Source: Streptomyces phaeochromogenes (lineage in GTDB: Bacteria; Actinomycetota; Actinomycetes; Streptomycetales; Streptomycetaceae). From it: a DNA stretch of 38,236 nt. Location of the stretch: the NCBI RefSeq assembly GCF_001418655.1, contig NZ_LIQZ01000352.1:1-38236 (forward strand), given 5' to 3'. Of the stretch, positions 15,784 through 23,920 are shown piece after piece. The number at the start of each line of letters is the position of its first letter. Position 1 is the first letter of the stretch. Under the pieces are notes generated by a model. The model did not search any database. It saw only the letters and a list, made by a program, of their open reading frames with translations, and had not been told where the DNA came from. Position numbers and translations under genes: made by a program.

Positions 15784-16734
15784 ATGGATCACAGCGGGCA
15801 CGGCATGACCATGGATCTGCCGCCGTTCACGCTGGGGCGGGGGCTCGCGTGGTCGCCGGACCCGTTCTTCCTCGTGGCCTGCCTGCTGGGGCTCGCGCTG
15901 TACGGGTGGGGTGTGGTGCGGCTGGTACGGCGTGGTGACGCCTGGCCGGTCGGGCGGACGGTGGCGTTCGTCGTCGGCGTCCTGAGCGTCATGCTCGTGC
16001 TGTGCACCGGGCTCAACGACTACGGCATGGTCATGTTCAGCGTGCACATGGTGCAGCACATGGTGATCAGCATGCTGTCGCCGATCCTCATCCTGCTCGG
16101 CGCGCCCATCACGCTCGCCCTGCGCGCGCTGCCGACGGCCGGACGGGACCGCAAGGGGCCGCGCGAGCTGCTCCTGATGTTCCTGCACAGCCGGTTCATG
16201 CGGGTCGTCACGCATCCGGCGTTCACGATCCCGCTGTTCATCGCGAGCCTGTACGCGCTGTACTTCACCCCGATCTTCGACTTCCTGATGGACTCCAAGA
16301 CCGGCCACATCGCGATGATGTGCCACTTCCTCGCCGTCGGCCTGGTGTTCTTCTGGCCGATCATGGGCGTGGATCCCGGTCCGCACCGGCCCGGCTATCT
16401 GATGCGGATGCTGGAGCTGTTCGCGGGCATGCCGTTCCACGCGTTCTTCGGCATCGCCCTGATGATGGCGTCCGAGCCGATGGTCGAGACGTACAAGAAC
16501 CCGCCCGCCTCGCTCGGCATCGACGCGCTCGCCGACCAGACCGCGGCGGGCGGGATCGCCTGGGCGTTCAGCGAGATCCCGTCCGTGCTCGTGCTGCTCG
16601 CGCTGCTCTTCCAGTGGCACCGCTCCGAGGAGCGGCAGGCACGGCGCTCGGACCGGGCCGCCGACCGTGACGGCGACAAGGAACTCGAGGCATACAACGC
16701 CTATCTGGCCTCACTCAACGCACGCGGTCACTGA
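15784..16734 (+). CDS. CtaG-like cytochrome c oxidase assembly membrane protein
   Basis: A protein of 316 residues with about seven membrane segments and the caa3_CtaG family landmarks MFSVHMVQHMVISMLSPILI, MMCHFLAVGLVFFWPIMG and AGMPFHAFFGIALM. Conserved histidines lie in the membrane helices. The N-terminus MDHSGHGMTMD is His/Met-rich, the type of sequence that binds copper. The family is associated with assembly of the copper centre of heme-copper oxidases. No oxidase subunit gene is nearby, so it acts on enzymes encoded elsewhere. The soluble C-terminus is charged. Confidence 0.9.
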   Translation: MDHSGHGMTMDLPPFTLGRGLAWSPDPFFLVACLLGLALYGWGVVRLVRRGDAWPVGRTVAFVVGVLSVMLVLCTGLNDYGMVMFSVHMVQHMVISMLSPILILLGAPITLALRALPTAGRDRKGPRELLLMFLHSRFMRVVTHPAFTIPLFIASLYALYFTPIFDFLMDSKTGHIAMMCHFLAVGLVFFWPIMGVDPGPHRPGYLMRMLELFAGMPFHAFFGIALMMASEPMVETYKNPPASLGIDALADQTAAGGIAWAFSEIPSVLVLLALLFQWHRSEERQARRSDRAADRDGDKELEAYNAYLASLNARGH

Positions 16735-16780
16735 GCCCCTTTTCCCCTTTCGGTCACTCCGTACACACTGGAAATTCTCC

Positions 16781-16810
16781 TTGACTGAAAGGCTTTTCCA
16801 TTCAGTAGCA
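16781..16810 (+). promoter_or_regulatory. Candidate promoter with dyad ahead of the DUF6777 lipoprotein gene
   Basis: TTGACT (16781-16786) and TAGCAT (16806-16811) are 19 bases apart. A perfect six-base inverted repeat, ACTGAA (16784-16789) and TTCAGT (16801-16806), overlaps both boxes. This stretch is noticeably AT-richer than its surroundings. The long spacer keeps confidence moderate. Confidence 0.4.
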
Positions 16811-16872
16811 TGATGCGTGACGCCCTGCTTCCGCTCTGCAGGGTTACGGGGGATCCGCTGGGGGGAGCGGTC

Positions 16873-18288
16873 ATGACAATTCACGCATGCTTGCTGAGGA
16901 CCGGAAAAACCGTGGTCCGAAGGCTTGCCGTGTTACTTGCCGCTGCGGTGATCCTCAGCGGATGCACGGAACAACGCCTGTTCGCGGTGAGGGCCGTCGC
17001 CGCCGGAGTGCCGTCACTCGCACCTTTTTTCGAAGAGGACGGCTCGCTCGGCACCGACGAGACGAAGCTCAGGCCGGAGCAGGCACACAGTGGCCTGCAG
17101 CAGGGCAACACCCCTGGTCTGTACGGGGGTACGCAGAAGCCCAAGGTCTGTGACGTCGACCGTCTCAAGGATTTCCTCACCGATCCCAGGAACCGCCAAA
17201 AGGCCCGGGAATGGGCCCGCATCGTGGGCATTGAGCCTGATCGGATCGAGGGGTACATCGACGACCTCACACCCGTTCTGCTGCGTCACGACACTCTCGT
17301 GAAGAACCACGACTACAAAAAGGGCAAGGCTGTCGCCTTCGACGCATTGCTGGAGGCCGGGATCGCGGTATTGGTGAACGACCAGGGACTTCCCGCGGTG
17401 AAGTGCTCGTGCGGAAATCCGTTGCAGTCCTTCGACAAGGATCCCGAGAAGATCTCGGTCAAGTTCGAGGACGGTAACAAAAAGTGGGACGGCTACGAGA
17501 AGTCCGACGTGGTGACCATCAAGCCCGCGCCCGAGCCGCTGGAGCGGATCGCACTGATCGACGTGGACAACCCGGACCAGGGCATCAACCGCCCCGTCGG
17601 CAGCTCGGGCGAGAACGACGAGCCCTTCGACGCGACGAAGCAGCACGCGGTGCCGCGCGTCGCCGGAATGACCTTCGACCAGGCCAGCCAGCGGCTGTCC
17701 GAACTCGGTCTTGCGGCGGCCTTCTCCGACGGACTCCCGCCGGGGGACGCGGCGGTGACGGGCTCCGATCCGGGGCCGGGGACCGAGTTGCGGTTCGGGG
17801 AGGCGGTGACCCTGAGCGTCGCGGACGACGGCGAGGAGCCGGGTACGCCTCCGAATTCGGACCCGTCCGACGGGCCGGCCACGGACGACGATCCGACGTC
17901 GGACGACCCGACATCGGATGGACCGACCACCGATGGACCGACCACGGACGAGCCCACGACAAGCGGTCCGACCACGGACGGACCGACGTCGAGCGACCCC
18001 ACCACGGACGATCCGGACACGGGTGATCCGGACACGGGCAGCCCGACGTCCGGCGAGCCCACCACCGACCGGCCCACCATCGGCGAACCCACCACGATCG
18101 AGCCCACGACGGCCGTCCCGACCACCCCCACCACGTCGAGCACGCCGCCCACGGTCGAGCCGACCTCCGCGGAGCCCACGTCCGCCGAGCCCACGCGGAG
18201 CGAGCCGGTGACCGGTGAACCCGCGTCGAGCGCACCCGGCTCGTCCGGTGCGCCGGCCTCGGGCGAGTCCGCTGTCGGTGCGGCGTAA
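16873..18288 (+). CDS. Secreted lipoprotein with DUF6777 domain, PASTA domain and Thr/Pro/Asp-rich tail
   Basis: A protein of 471 residues. A lipoprotein signal ends in LAAAVILSGC (lipid-modified C31). A DUF6777-type domain follows (about 60-230: NTPGLYGGTQK, DVDRLKDFL, LTPVLLRHDT, GIAVLVNDQGLPAVKCSCGNPL). A single PASTA-like repeat (about 258-316: VPRVAGMTFDQASQRL...) precedes a low-complexity tail of PTTDG/PTSSD repeats to residue about 450. Leucine 21 is encoded by TTA (16933-16935), the rare codon read by the bldA tRNA. Codons in the first half are less GC-biased than in neighbouring genes. GGGGGAG at 16861-16867 precedes the ATG. The Ser/Thr kinase gene follows after 33 bases. PASTA domains bind muropeptides or lipid II in other proteins; here the ligand is unknown. 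Confidence 0.8.
   Translation: MTIHACLLRTGKTVVRRLAVLLAAAVILSGCTEQRLFAVRAVAAGVPSLAPFFEEDGSLGTDETKLRPEQAHSGLQQGNTPGLYGGTQKPKVCDVDRLKDFLTDPRNRQKAREWARIVGIEPDRIEGYIDDLTPVLLRHDTLVKNHDYKKGKAVAFDALLEAGIAVLVNDQGLPAVKCSCGNPLQSFDKDPEKISVKFEDGNKKWDGYEKSDVVTIKPAPEPLERIALIDVDNPDQGINRPVGSSGENDEPFDATKQHAVPRVAGMTFDQASQRLSELGLAAAFSDGLPPGDAAVTGSDPGPGTELRFGEAVTLSVADDGEEPGTPPNSDPSDGPATDDDPTSDDPTSDGPTTDGPTTDEPTTSGPTTDGPTSSDPTTDDPDTGDPDTGSPTSGEPTTDRPTIGEPTTIEPTTAVPTTPTTSSTPPTVEPTSAEPTSAEPTRSEPVTGEPASSAPGSSGAPASGESAVGAA
17880..18200 (+). repeat. Degenerate short repeats encoding the PTTxx tail
   Basis: In-frame 12-15 base near-repeats such as GACCGACCACGGACG, including a tandem 15-base pair GATCCGGACACGGGY (18010-18024 and 18025-18039). 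They encode the Thr/Pro/Asp-rich stalk of the lipoprotein and are likely to vary in copy number between strains. Confidence 0.6.
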
Positions 18289-18321
18289 GCCCACCCAGAG
18301 CCGAAAACCGGGAGTGACCGG

Positions 18322-20277
18322 ATGGCATCAGGATCACCGCAGTCGGGAGTCGGCCGGGTCATCGCCGGCCGGTACCTTCTGCTGAACCAGCTGGGCAGCG
18401 GCGGCATGGGACATGTCTGGCTCGCCCACGACCAGCGGCTGGCCTGCGAGGTCGCGCTCAAGGAGATCGTGTTCCGCAGCCCGGGCGAGGACGGCGACCG
18501 CTCGGCCCGGGTCGCCCGGGCCCGTGCCGAGGCCCGGCACGCCGCGGGGCTGCGCGGCCACCCGCACGTGGTGACCGTGCACGACGTCCTGGAGCACGAG
18601 GGCCTGCCCTGGATCGTCATGGAGTACGTGCCGGGCGCGCTCGACCTGCACGCCCTGGTCACCCAGCGCGGGCCACTGGCCCCCGCCGAGTGCGCCCGCG
18701 TCGGACTCGCCGTGCTCGACGCGCTGACGGCCGGGCACGAGCGGGGCGTCATGCACCGGGACGTGAAGCCCGCCAACATCCTGCTGGCCCCGGACCGCGC
18801 CGGCTCTCCGTACGCCCGGGTGCTGCTCACGGACTACGGCATCTCCGTGCAGCCCGACGGCGGCGAGACGCGGTACACGCAGACCTCCGTGCTGGTGGGC
18901 ACCGCCGGCTATCTGGCGCCCGAGCGGGCCCAGGGCGGGCCGCCCACCGCAGCGGCCGACCTGTTCTCGCTGGGCTGCACGCTCTACTACGCCGTCGAGG
19001 GCTACGGCCCCTTCGACCGCGATACGGGGCTCGCGGCGCTCACCGCCGTCGTACTGGAGGAGCCGCGTCCGACGCTGCGCGCGGGCGCGCTGGAGTCGCT
19101 CCTGGCGGCCATGCTCACCAAGAACCCCGTCCACCGGATCACCGCGGAGGAGGCCGAGGGCGCGCTGTCCGCGATTCTGACGCCGCAGTCGCATCCGCGG
19201 ACCCAGTTCGACCCCGGCTCGGAGCCGCCCTGGGCGGGCGGGCCCACCCATACGGCCGCACCCCGTGTCCCCGAGCCACCCGGGCCCTCCCAGAGCCACG
19301 CGAACGGCTCGCAGTGGTACGCGCCGTCGGCCGCCCAGGAGTCCTCGGCGGCGCCCGGCCAGGAGACCCCCGCCACCTGGCCGCCGCCCGGGCAAGTGCC
19401 CTCCCCGTGGCCGACGGGGCAGGGTTACGGGCCTCCCCCGCCCACCACCAGCAGGCGCCGCCCGCGCCACCGCGCCCTGAAGGCCGTACTGGCGACCGCG
19501 CTGGGGCTGGCCCTGGCGGGCGGCGGGGCCTGGTACGCGATGGCGTACCTGCCGGGGAAGGGCGCGGGGACACCGTACGGAGAGGTCATCGGGCTGACCG
19601 AGCCGCTCAAGGACGGGGACTGCGTGGACGCCGACTGGAAAACGGGCACCCCCTTCACCGGTCAGCCGGGGCTCAAGGTGGTGTCGTGCGGCAGCAATGA
19701 CAACGAAGGCCAGGTGATGGCGGTCTTCGAGGCGGCGTCCGCGGACGCGGCACGCGCCGGCGGCGCCGCCCAGTGCGCACAACGCACCGAGCTGACCAGC
19801 AGCCGGCTCGCGAGCGTACGCTCGTACGCCGCGATCCCGACCGTCGACGGCTTCGACGCCGCCGGGCGTCGCGTCGCATGCCTGCTGCTGGACGCGCGCG
19901 GCAACGCGGTGTACGGCCCGCTCGGTGACCACCGGAAGCTGGGCACGCGCTTCACCGACACGGCCACCATGCAGAAGCGGGACTGCCTCGACGCACTCTC
20001 CGACGAGAGCGCGAGGCTGGTGTCCTGCAAGGGCCCCCACAAGGAGAAAGTGCTCGATTTCCTGAAGATGGGCCTCGACAAGACGCTGAAACAGGCGCGG
20101 GACGAATCGACCGAAGCCTGCCAGCGGGAGATGCCGCCGAACGACTACGGGCACGACCCGAACATCTACAAATCCTCCTCCTGGGTGGGCGAGAGCGCCT
20201 GGCAGTCGGGCACACATTTGGTTGTCTGCACTGCAATTCGCAAAGACGGGGGCACCATGGAGAGGGACGAACCATGA
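18322..20277 (+). CDS. Membrane Ser/Thr protein kinase with cysteine-rich extracellular domain
   Basis: A protein of 651 residues. The Hanks-type kinase domain (about 15-285) has the G-loop LGSGGMGHV, K47 (VALKEI), HRDVKPANIL (D147), DYG at 171-173 in place of DFG, and a TAGYLAPE activation loop with threonines before it. A Pro/Gly-rich linker (290-383) leads to one membrane helix (about 387-407), then an extracellular part of about 240 residues with eight cysteines that looks like two copies of a septum-formation-like domain (GDCV...VVSC...QC...AC; RDCL...LVSC...AC...VVC). No PASTA repeats are in the kinase itself. GGGAGTGA at 18310-18317 sets the start. The genes on either side probably form one operon with it. 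Confidence 0.9.
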   Translation: MASGSPQSGVGRVIAGRYLLLNQLGSGGMGHVWLAHDQRLACEVALKEIVFRSPGEDGDRSARVARARAEARHAAGLRGHPHVVTVHDVLEHEGLPWIVMEYVPGALDLHALVTQRGPLAPAECARVGLAVLDALTAGHERGVMHRDVKPANILLAPDRAGSPYARVLLTDYGISVQPDGGETRYTQTSVLVGTAGYLAPERAQGGPPTAAADLFSLGCTLYYAVEGYGPFDRDTGLAALTAVVLEEPRPTLRAGALESLLAAMLTKNPVHRITAEEAEGALSAILTPQSHPRTQFDPGSEPPWAGGPTHTAAPRVPEPPGPSQSHANGSQWYAPSAAQESSAAPGQETPATWPPPGQVPSPWPTGQGYGPPPPTTSRRRPRHRALKAVLATALGLALAGGGAWYAMAYLPGKGAGTPYGEVIGLTEPLKDGDCVDADWKTGTPFTGQPGLKVVSCGSNDNEGQVMAVFEAASADAARAGGAAQCAQRTELTSSRLASVRSYAAIPTVDGFDAAGRRVACLLLDARGNAVYGPLGDHRKLGTRFTDTATMQKRDCLDALSDESARLVSCKGPHKEKVLDFLKMGLDKTLKQARDESTEACQREMPPNDYGHDPNIYKSSSWVGESAWQSGTHLVVCTAIRKDGGTMERDEP

Positions 20278-20290
20278 GGAGGGTGTTGCG

Positions 20291-20449
20291 ATGCCCGGTT
20301 CTACGAAGACCATGGGAGTGCTCACCGTAGGCGGACTGGTGGTGGTCACGGCCTACACGGTGGCGCTCGGGAGCAGCGGCTGGCTGTGGTTCGGCTGGGT
20401 GGTGCTCGGTCTGATCACGCTGGCCATGGTGGTGTCGCGCCCCACCTGA
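20291..20449 (+). CDS. 52-residue two-helix membrane protein
   Basis: An ATG at 20291 with GAGGAGGG (20276-20283) that overlaps the kinase stop codon, so translation is likely coupled to the kinase. The product is almost entirely two hydrophobic segments (TMGVLTVGGLVVVTAYTVAL and GWLWFGWVVLGLITLAMVV) with a short Arg-Pro-Thr end. I do not recognise a family. It may be a small partner of the kinase, which is inference from position. Confidence 0.7.
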   Translation: MPGSTKTMGVLTVGGLVVVTAYTVALGSSGWLWFGWVVLGLITLAMVVSRPT

Positions 20450-20466
20450 CGCACGTCGCACTTCAT

Positions 20467-20501
20467 CCCCCGGGAGAACACGGCAGTCGTTCTCCCGGGG
20501 G
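20467..20501. terminator. Bidirectional terminator between convergent operons
   Basis: A perfect 13-bp stem, CCCCCGGGAGAAC (20467-20479) and GTTCTCCCGGGGG (20489-20501), with a nine-base loop. It serves the kinase operon on the plus strand and ends two bases before the stop codon of the LytS-like kinase gene on the minus strand. Confidence 0.85.
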
Positions 20502-20502
20502 C

Positions 20503-21717
20503 TCATTCGCGGGGCAGGCGCCCCGCCGAGTGCACGCCCGGCTGGTATTTCGGCAGCCGGGCGGTGATTTTCATGCCCGCGCCCAGTGCGGTCTCGATGA
20601 CGAGGCCGTAGTCGTCGCCGTACACCTGCCGCAGCCGGTCGTCGACGTTCGACAGACCGATGCCGCCCGAGGGGCTGACCTCGCCGGACAGGATGCGGCG
20701 CAGTCGGTCGGGGTCCATGCCGGGGCCGTCGTCCTCGATGACGACGAGTGCCTCGGCGCCCGCGTCCTGCGCGGTGATGGTGATGCGGCTCTTGTCGACC
20801 TTCCCGGTGCCGCCTTCGAGGCCGTGCTTCACGGCGTTCTCGACGAGCGGCTGGAGGCAGAGGAAGGGCAGGGTCACCGGGAGCACCTCGGGGGCGATCT
20901 GCAGGGTGACCGAGAGCCGGTCGCCGAAGCGGGCCCTGACCAGCGCCAAGTAGTGGTCGATGGCGTGCAGTTCGTCGGCGAGCGTGGTGAAGTCGCCGTG
21001 CCTGCGGAACGAGTAGCGGGTGAAGTCGGCGAATTCCAGGAGGAGTTCGCGGGCCCGCTCGGGGTCGGTGCGGACGAACGAGGCGATCACCGCGAGCGAG
21101 TTGAAGATGAAGTGCGGGGATATCTGGGCCCGCAGCGCCCTGATCTCGGCCTCGATCAGGCGCGTACGGGACTGGTCGAGGTCGGCGAGTTCCAGCTGGA
21201 CCGAGACCCAGCGGGCGACTTCGCCGGTGGCCCGGACGAGCACGGCCGACTCGCGGGGCGCACAGGCGACGAGCGCCCCGTGCACCCGGTCGTCGACGGT
21301 GAGCGGGGCGACGACGGCCCAGCGCAGCGGGCAGTACGGCTCGTCGCAGTCGAGGCGGAAGGCCTCGCCGCGGCCGGTCTCCAGGGGGCCGCCGAGCCGC
21401 TCCATGATCTGGTCCCGGTGGTGTTCGCCGACGCCCTCCCAGGCGAGGACCGTGTCCTGGTCGGTGAGGCAGAGCGCGTCGGTGCCTAGCAGGGTGCGCA
21501 GCCGCCGGGCCGATTTACGGGCCGTCTCCCCGGTCAGGCCGGCCCTCAGTGGCGGGGCGGCGAGCGACGCGGTGTGCAGGGTCTCGAAGGTGGCGTGCTC
21601 GACGGGGGTGCCGAGGCCGCCGAGGGTCGACGGGCGGGAGGTGCGCCGGCCGAGCCAGAACCCGGCGGCCAGCAGCGGGAGTACGGCCACGCAGAGCCCG
21701 GCCAGGAAACCGCTCAT
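20503..21717 (-). CDS. LytS/BtsS-type sensor histidine kinase
   Basis: A protein of 404 residues. One N-terminal membrane segment (LAGLCVAVLPLLAAGFWLG) is followed by a GAF-like sensor region (about 60-180). The His_kinase (PF06580) core has RAQISPHFIFNSL (phospho-acceptor H202), N-box QPLVENAVKHG and G-boxes DDGPGMD and GIGLSNVDDRL. Unlike classical LytS it lacks a multi-helix membrane sensor. The ATG at 21717 overlaps the symporter stop (ATGA), so the two are co-translated. Its partner response regulator is two genes further upstream in the same operon. The signal may be the solute carried by the symporter. Confidence 0.92.
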   Translation of the reverse strand: MSGFLAGLCVAVLPLLAAGFWLGRRTSRPSTLGGLGTPVEHATFETLHTASLAAPPLRAGLTGETARKSARRLRTLLGTDALCLTDQDTVLAWEGVGEHHRDQIMERLGGPLETGRGEAFRLDCDEPYCPLRWAVVAPLTVDDRVHGALVACAPRESAVLVRATGEVARWVSVQLELADLDQSRTRLIEAEIRALRAQISPHFIFNSLAVIASFVRTDPERARELLLEFADFTRYSFRRHGDFTTLADELHAIDHYLALVRARFGDRLSVTLQIAPEVLPVTLPFLCLQPLVENAVKHGLEGGTGKVDKSRITITAQDAGAEALVVIEDDGPGMDPDRLRRILSGEVSPSGGIGLSNVDDRLRQVYGDDYGLVIETALGAGMKITARLPKYQPGVHSAGRLPRE

Positions 21718-23441
21718 GCCTTGACCTCCGCGCGTACCTGGCCCCCGGCCAGTTCCTCCGGCAGATGGAAGCGGGCGAGGATGGCGGCCGTTCCGACCGG
21801 CACCCGCCCGGGTGTCGCGAGGGACACCAGCACCATGGTGAGGAAGCCCAGGGGCACCGACCAGAGCGCGGGCCAGGCGAGGAGCGCGTGCAGTGAGCCC
21901 GTGCCCGGGAAGCCTGCCATCGTGGCGGCGACCGCGAGCAGTGCCGAGCCGCCGCCGACGATCATCCCGGCCGCCGCGCCCGGCGGGGTGAGCCGCCGCC
22001 ACCAGATGCCGAGGACGAGCAGTGGGCAGAAGGACGAGGCGGACACCGCGAAGGCGAGCCCCACGGCGTCCGCGACCGGCAGTCCGCCGACGATCGAGCT
22101 GGCCGCGAGCGGCACGATCATGGCGAGGACCGTGCCGAGCCGGAAGTGCCGTACGCCGCGTGAGGGCAGCACGTCCTGGGTGAGCACGCCCGCCACCGCC
22201 ATGGTCAGCCCCGACGCCGTGGACAGGAACGCGGCGAAGGCGCCGCCCGCCACCAGCGCGCCCAGCAGGTCCCCGCCGAGCCCGCCGATCACCCGGTCGG
22301 GCAGCAGCAGTACGGCGGCGTCCGCGTCCCCGGTGAGGGTCAGCTCGGGCGCGTACAGGCGGCCCAGCGCTCCGTAGACCGGCGGCAGCAGATAGAAGGC
22401 GCCGATCAGGCCGAGCACGGCGACGGTGGTGCGGCGGGCGGCGACGCCGTGCGGGCTGGTGTAGAAGCGGACGACGACATGTGGCAGTCCCATGGTGCCG
22501 AGGAAGGTGGCGAGGATCAGTCCGTACGTGGCGTACAGCGGGCGTTCCTCGCGGCCCGCGGCGAGGGAGGTGGACATGCCGCCGTTGCTGCCGCGGTCGG
22601 CGACGGGGACCGGGTCGCCCTTGGTGAAGGTGAGCCGGGTGCCCTGCTCGATGCGGTGGACGCCGGCCGGGAGCCGGACCCGTTCGTCCTCGTACCGCTC
22701 GCCGTCGACCGTGCCCGTCGCGGTGACGCTCAGCGGTTGGCCGAGCTTGAGGTCGAGTCCGGCGTCGATGCGGACGACCCGGTGCTCGCGGAACGTGGCC
22801 GGTTCGTCGAAGGGGCGGTCCGGGGCCCCGTCGCCCTGCCAGGCGAGGACCAGGAAGAGCGCGGGGACCAGCAGGGCGGTGAGCTTGAGCCAGTACTGGA
22901 AGGCCTGTACGAAGGTGATGCTGCGCATGCCGCCCGCGGCGACGGTCGCGACCACGACGACGGCGACGATGATGCCGCCGAGTGGCTTGGACGCTCCGGT
23001 CAGGACGTTCAACGTCAGCCCCGCGCCCTGGAGTTGGGGCAGGAGGTAGAGCCAGCCGACGCCGACGACGAAGGCCCCGGCCAGTCGCCGTACGGCCTGC
23101 GAGGCGAGCCGAGCCTCGGCGAAGTCCGGGAGCGTGTAGGCACCGGAGCGGCGCAGCGGGGCCGCGACGAAGAGCAGCAGGACCAGATAGCCGGCGGTGT
23201 AGCCGACCGGGTACCAGAGCATGTCGGGGCCCTGGACGAGGACGAGGCCCGCGATGCCGAGGAAGGAGGCGGCGGAGAGGTACTCGCCGCTGATGGCGGC
23301 GGCGTTCAGCCGGGGGCCGACCGTGCGCGAGGCCACGTAGAAGTCCGAGGTGGTGCGGGATATGCGCAGGCCGAAGGCGCCGACGAAGACGGTCGCGACG
23401 ACCACGAGCGCGACCGCGGGGACGGCGTAGTTCTCGTTCAC
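21714..23441 (-). CDS. Sodium:solute symporter, acetate/monocarboxylate type (ActP/MctC-like)
   Basis: A protein of 575 residues with about 13 membrane helices. The SSS-family stretch is TTSDFYVASRTVGPRLNAAAISGEYLSAASFLGIAG, and LATFLGTMGLPHVVVRFYT is characteristic of the acetate/pyruvate branch. An extramembranous insertion lies at about residues 205-300, as in corynebacterial MctC from memory. The start is GTG at 23441, with only a weak GAGAG upstream; it lies inside a 17-base tandem repeat that duplicates the start-codon context. The flanking LytTR regulator and LytS-like kinase suggest substrate-induced expression. Confidence 0.9.
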   Translation of the reverse strand: MNENYAVPAVALVVVATVFVGAFGLRISRTTSDFYVASRTVGPRLNAAAISGEYLSAASFLGIAGLVLVQGPDMLWYPVGYTAGYLVLLLFVAAPLRRSGAYTLPDFAEARLASQAVRRLAGAFVVGVGWLYLLPQLQGAGLTLNVLTGASKPLGGIIVAVVVVATVAAGGMRSITFVQAFQYWLKLTALLVPALFLVLAWQGDGAPDRPFDEPATFREHRVVRIDAGLDLKLGQPLSVTATGTVDGERYEDERVRLPAGVHRIEQGTRLTFTKGDPVPVADRGSNGGMSTSLAAGREERPLYATYGLILATFLGTMGLPHVVVRFYTSPHGVAARRTTVAVLGLIGAFYLLPPVYGALGRLYAPELTLTGDADAAVLLLPDRVIGGLGGDLLGALVAGGAFAAFLSTASGLTMAVAGVLTQDVLPSRGVRHFRLGTVLAMIVPLAASSIVGGLPVADAVGLAFAVSASSFCPLLVLGIWWRRLTPPGAAAGMIVGGGSALLAVAATMAGFPGTGSLHALLAWPALWSVPLGFLTMVLVSLATPGRVPVGTAAILARFHLPEELAGGQVRAEVKA

Positions 23442-23481
23442 GGGCTGCTCTCGATCACGGGCTGTTCTCGCTCACGCGGTG
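23431..23481. repeat. Three tandem 17-bp repeats spanning the symporter start codon
   Basis: TTCTCGTTCACGGGCTG (23431-23447), CTCTCGATCACGGGCTG (23448-23464) and TTCTCGCTCACGCGGTG (23465-23481) follow each other without spacers, with decayed copies up to about 23520. On the minus strand each unit reads GTGANCGAGA, so the start-codon context of the symporter is repeated. The rest of the gap 23482-23552 shows no gene. Confidence 0.75.
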
Positions 23482-23552
23482 CTCTCGTCCTGGGCTCAGC
23501 GGTTCTCGGGCTCGGGCTCGATCCCCGTCACGGTCTCGATCTCCGTCTCCGT

Positions 23553-23909
23553 CTAGCGGTCCTCGACGAGGCGGACGAAGTCCTTCTCGTTGCGGTCGGC
23601 GCGGCGCACGTACCAGCGGGCGAGGAGCACCAGCGGCGGATAGACGCAGAAGCCGAGCACGATCCACTCCAGGCTCGAACTGTCGCCCATCGACGCGAAC
23701 ACCAGCGGCAGCGGGCCCACAAGGAGGACGAGCACGGCGAACACGGTGAGCGCGGCGCGCAGTTGGGAGCGCATCAGCGAGCGGACGTAGGTGTGCCCGA
23801 GCGTGGTCTGCTCGTCGATCTCGGTGCGCGGCCGGGAGCGGCTCAGCGGGCGCGTACGGCGCGGCGGGCCGGTGACGACGACACGGCGGTCGGTGGGGTC
23901 CTGGGGCAT
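23553..23909 (-). CDS. Small two-helix membrane protein preceding the symporter
   Basis: A protein of 118 residues with a basic, proline-rich N-terminus and two membrane segments (AALTVFAVLVLLVGPLPLVFA and WIVLGFCVYPPLVLLARWYV). It ends in RNEKDFVRLVEDR. In position and topology it resembles the DUF485-type small partners of acetate symporters, but the sequence match is not certain. GAGGAGG overlapping the stop of the LytTR gene sets the ATG at 23909. It may aid assembly or activity of the downstream transporter. Confidence 0.75.
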   Translation of the reverse strand: MPQDPTDRRVVVTGPPRRTRPLSRSRPRTEIDEQTTLGHTYVRSLMRSQLRAALTVFAVLVLLVGPLPLVFASMGDSSSLEWIVLGFCVYPPLVLLARWYVRRADRNEKDFVRLVEDR

Positions 23910-23920
23910 CTCGGGCCTCC

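Noticed and set aside
13387..16620. Open frame of 1077 codons on the minus strand
   Set aside because: It lies antisense to murT, gatD, pfkA and ctaG, all with full motifs. Long antisense frames are expected in DNA of this base composition, and its translation is Arg/Asp/Gly/Val-rich with no domain.
23455..23667. Small minus-strand gene of 70 codons between the two transporter genes
   Set aside because: Overlaps the 3' end of the 118-residue membrane protein in another frame, has no ribosome-binding site and runs through tandem repeats.
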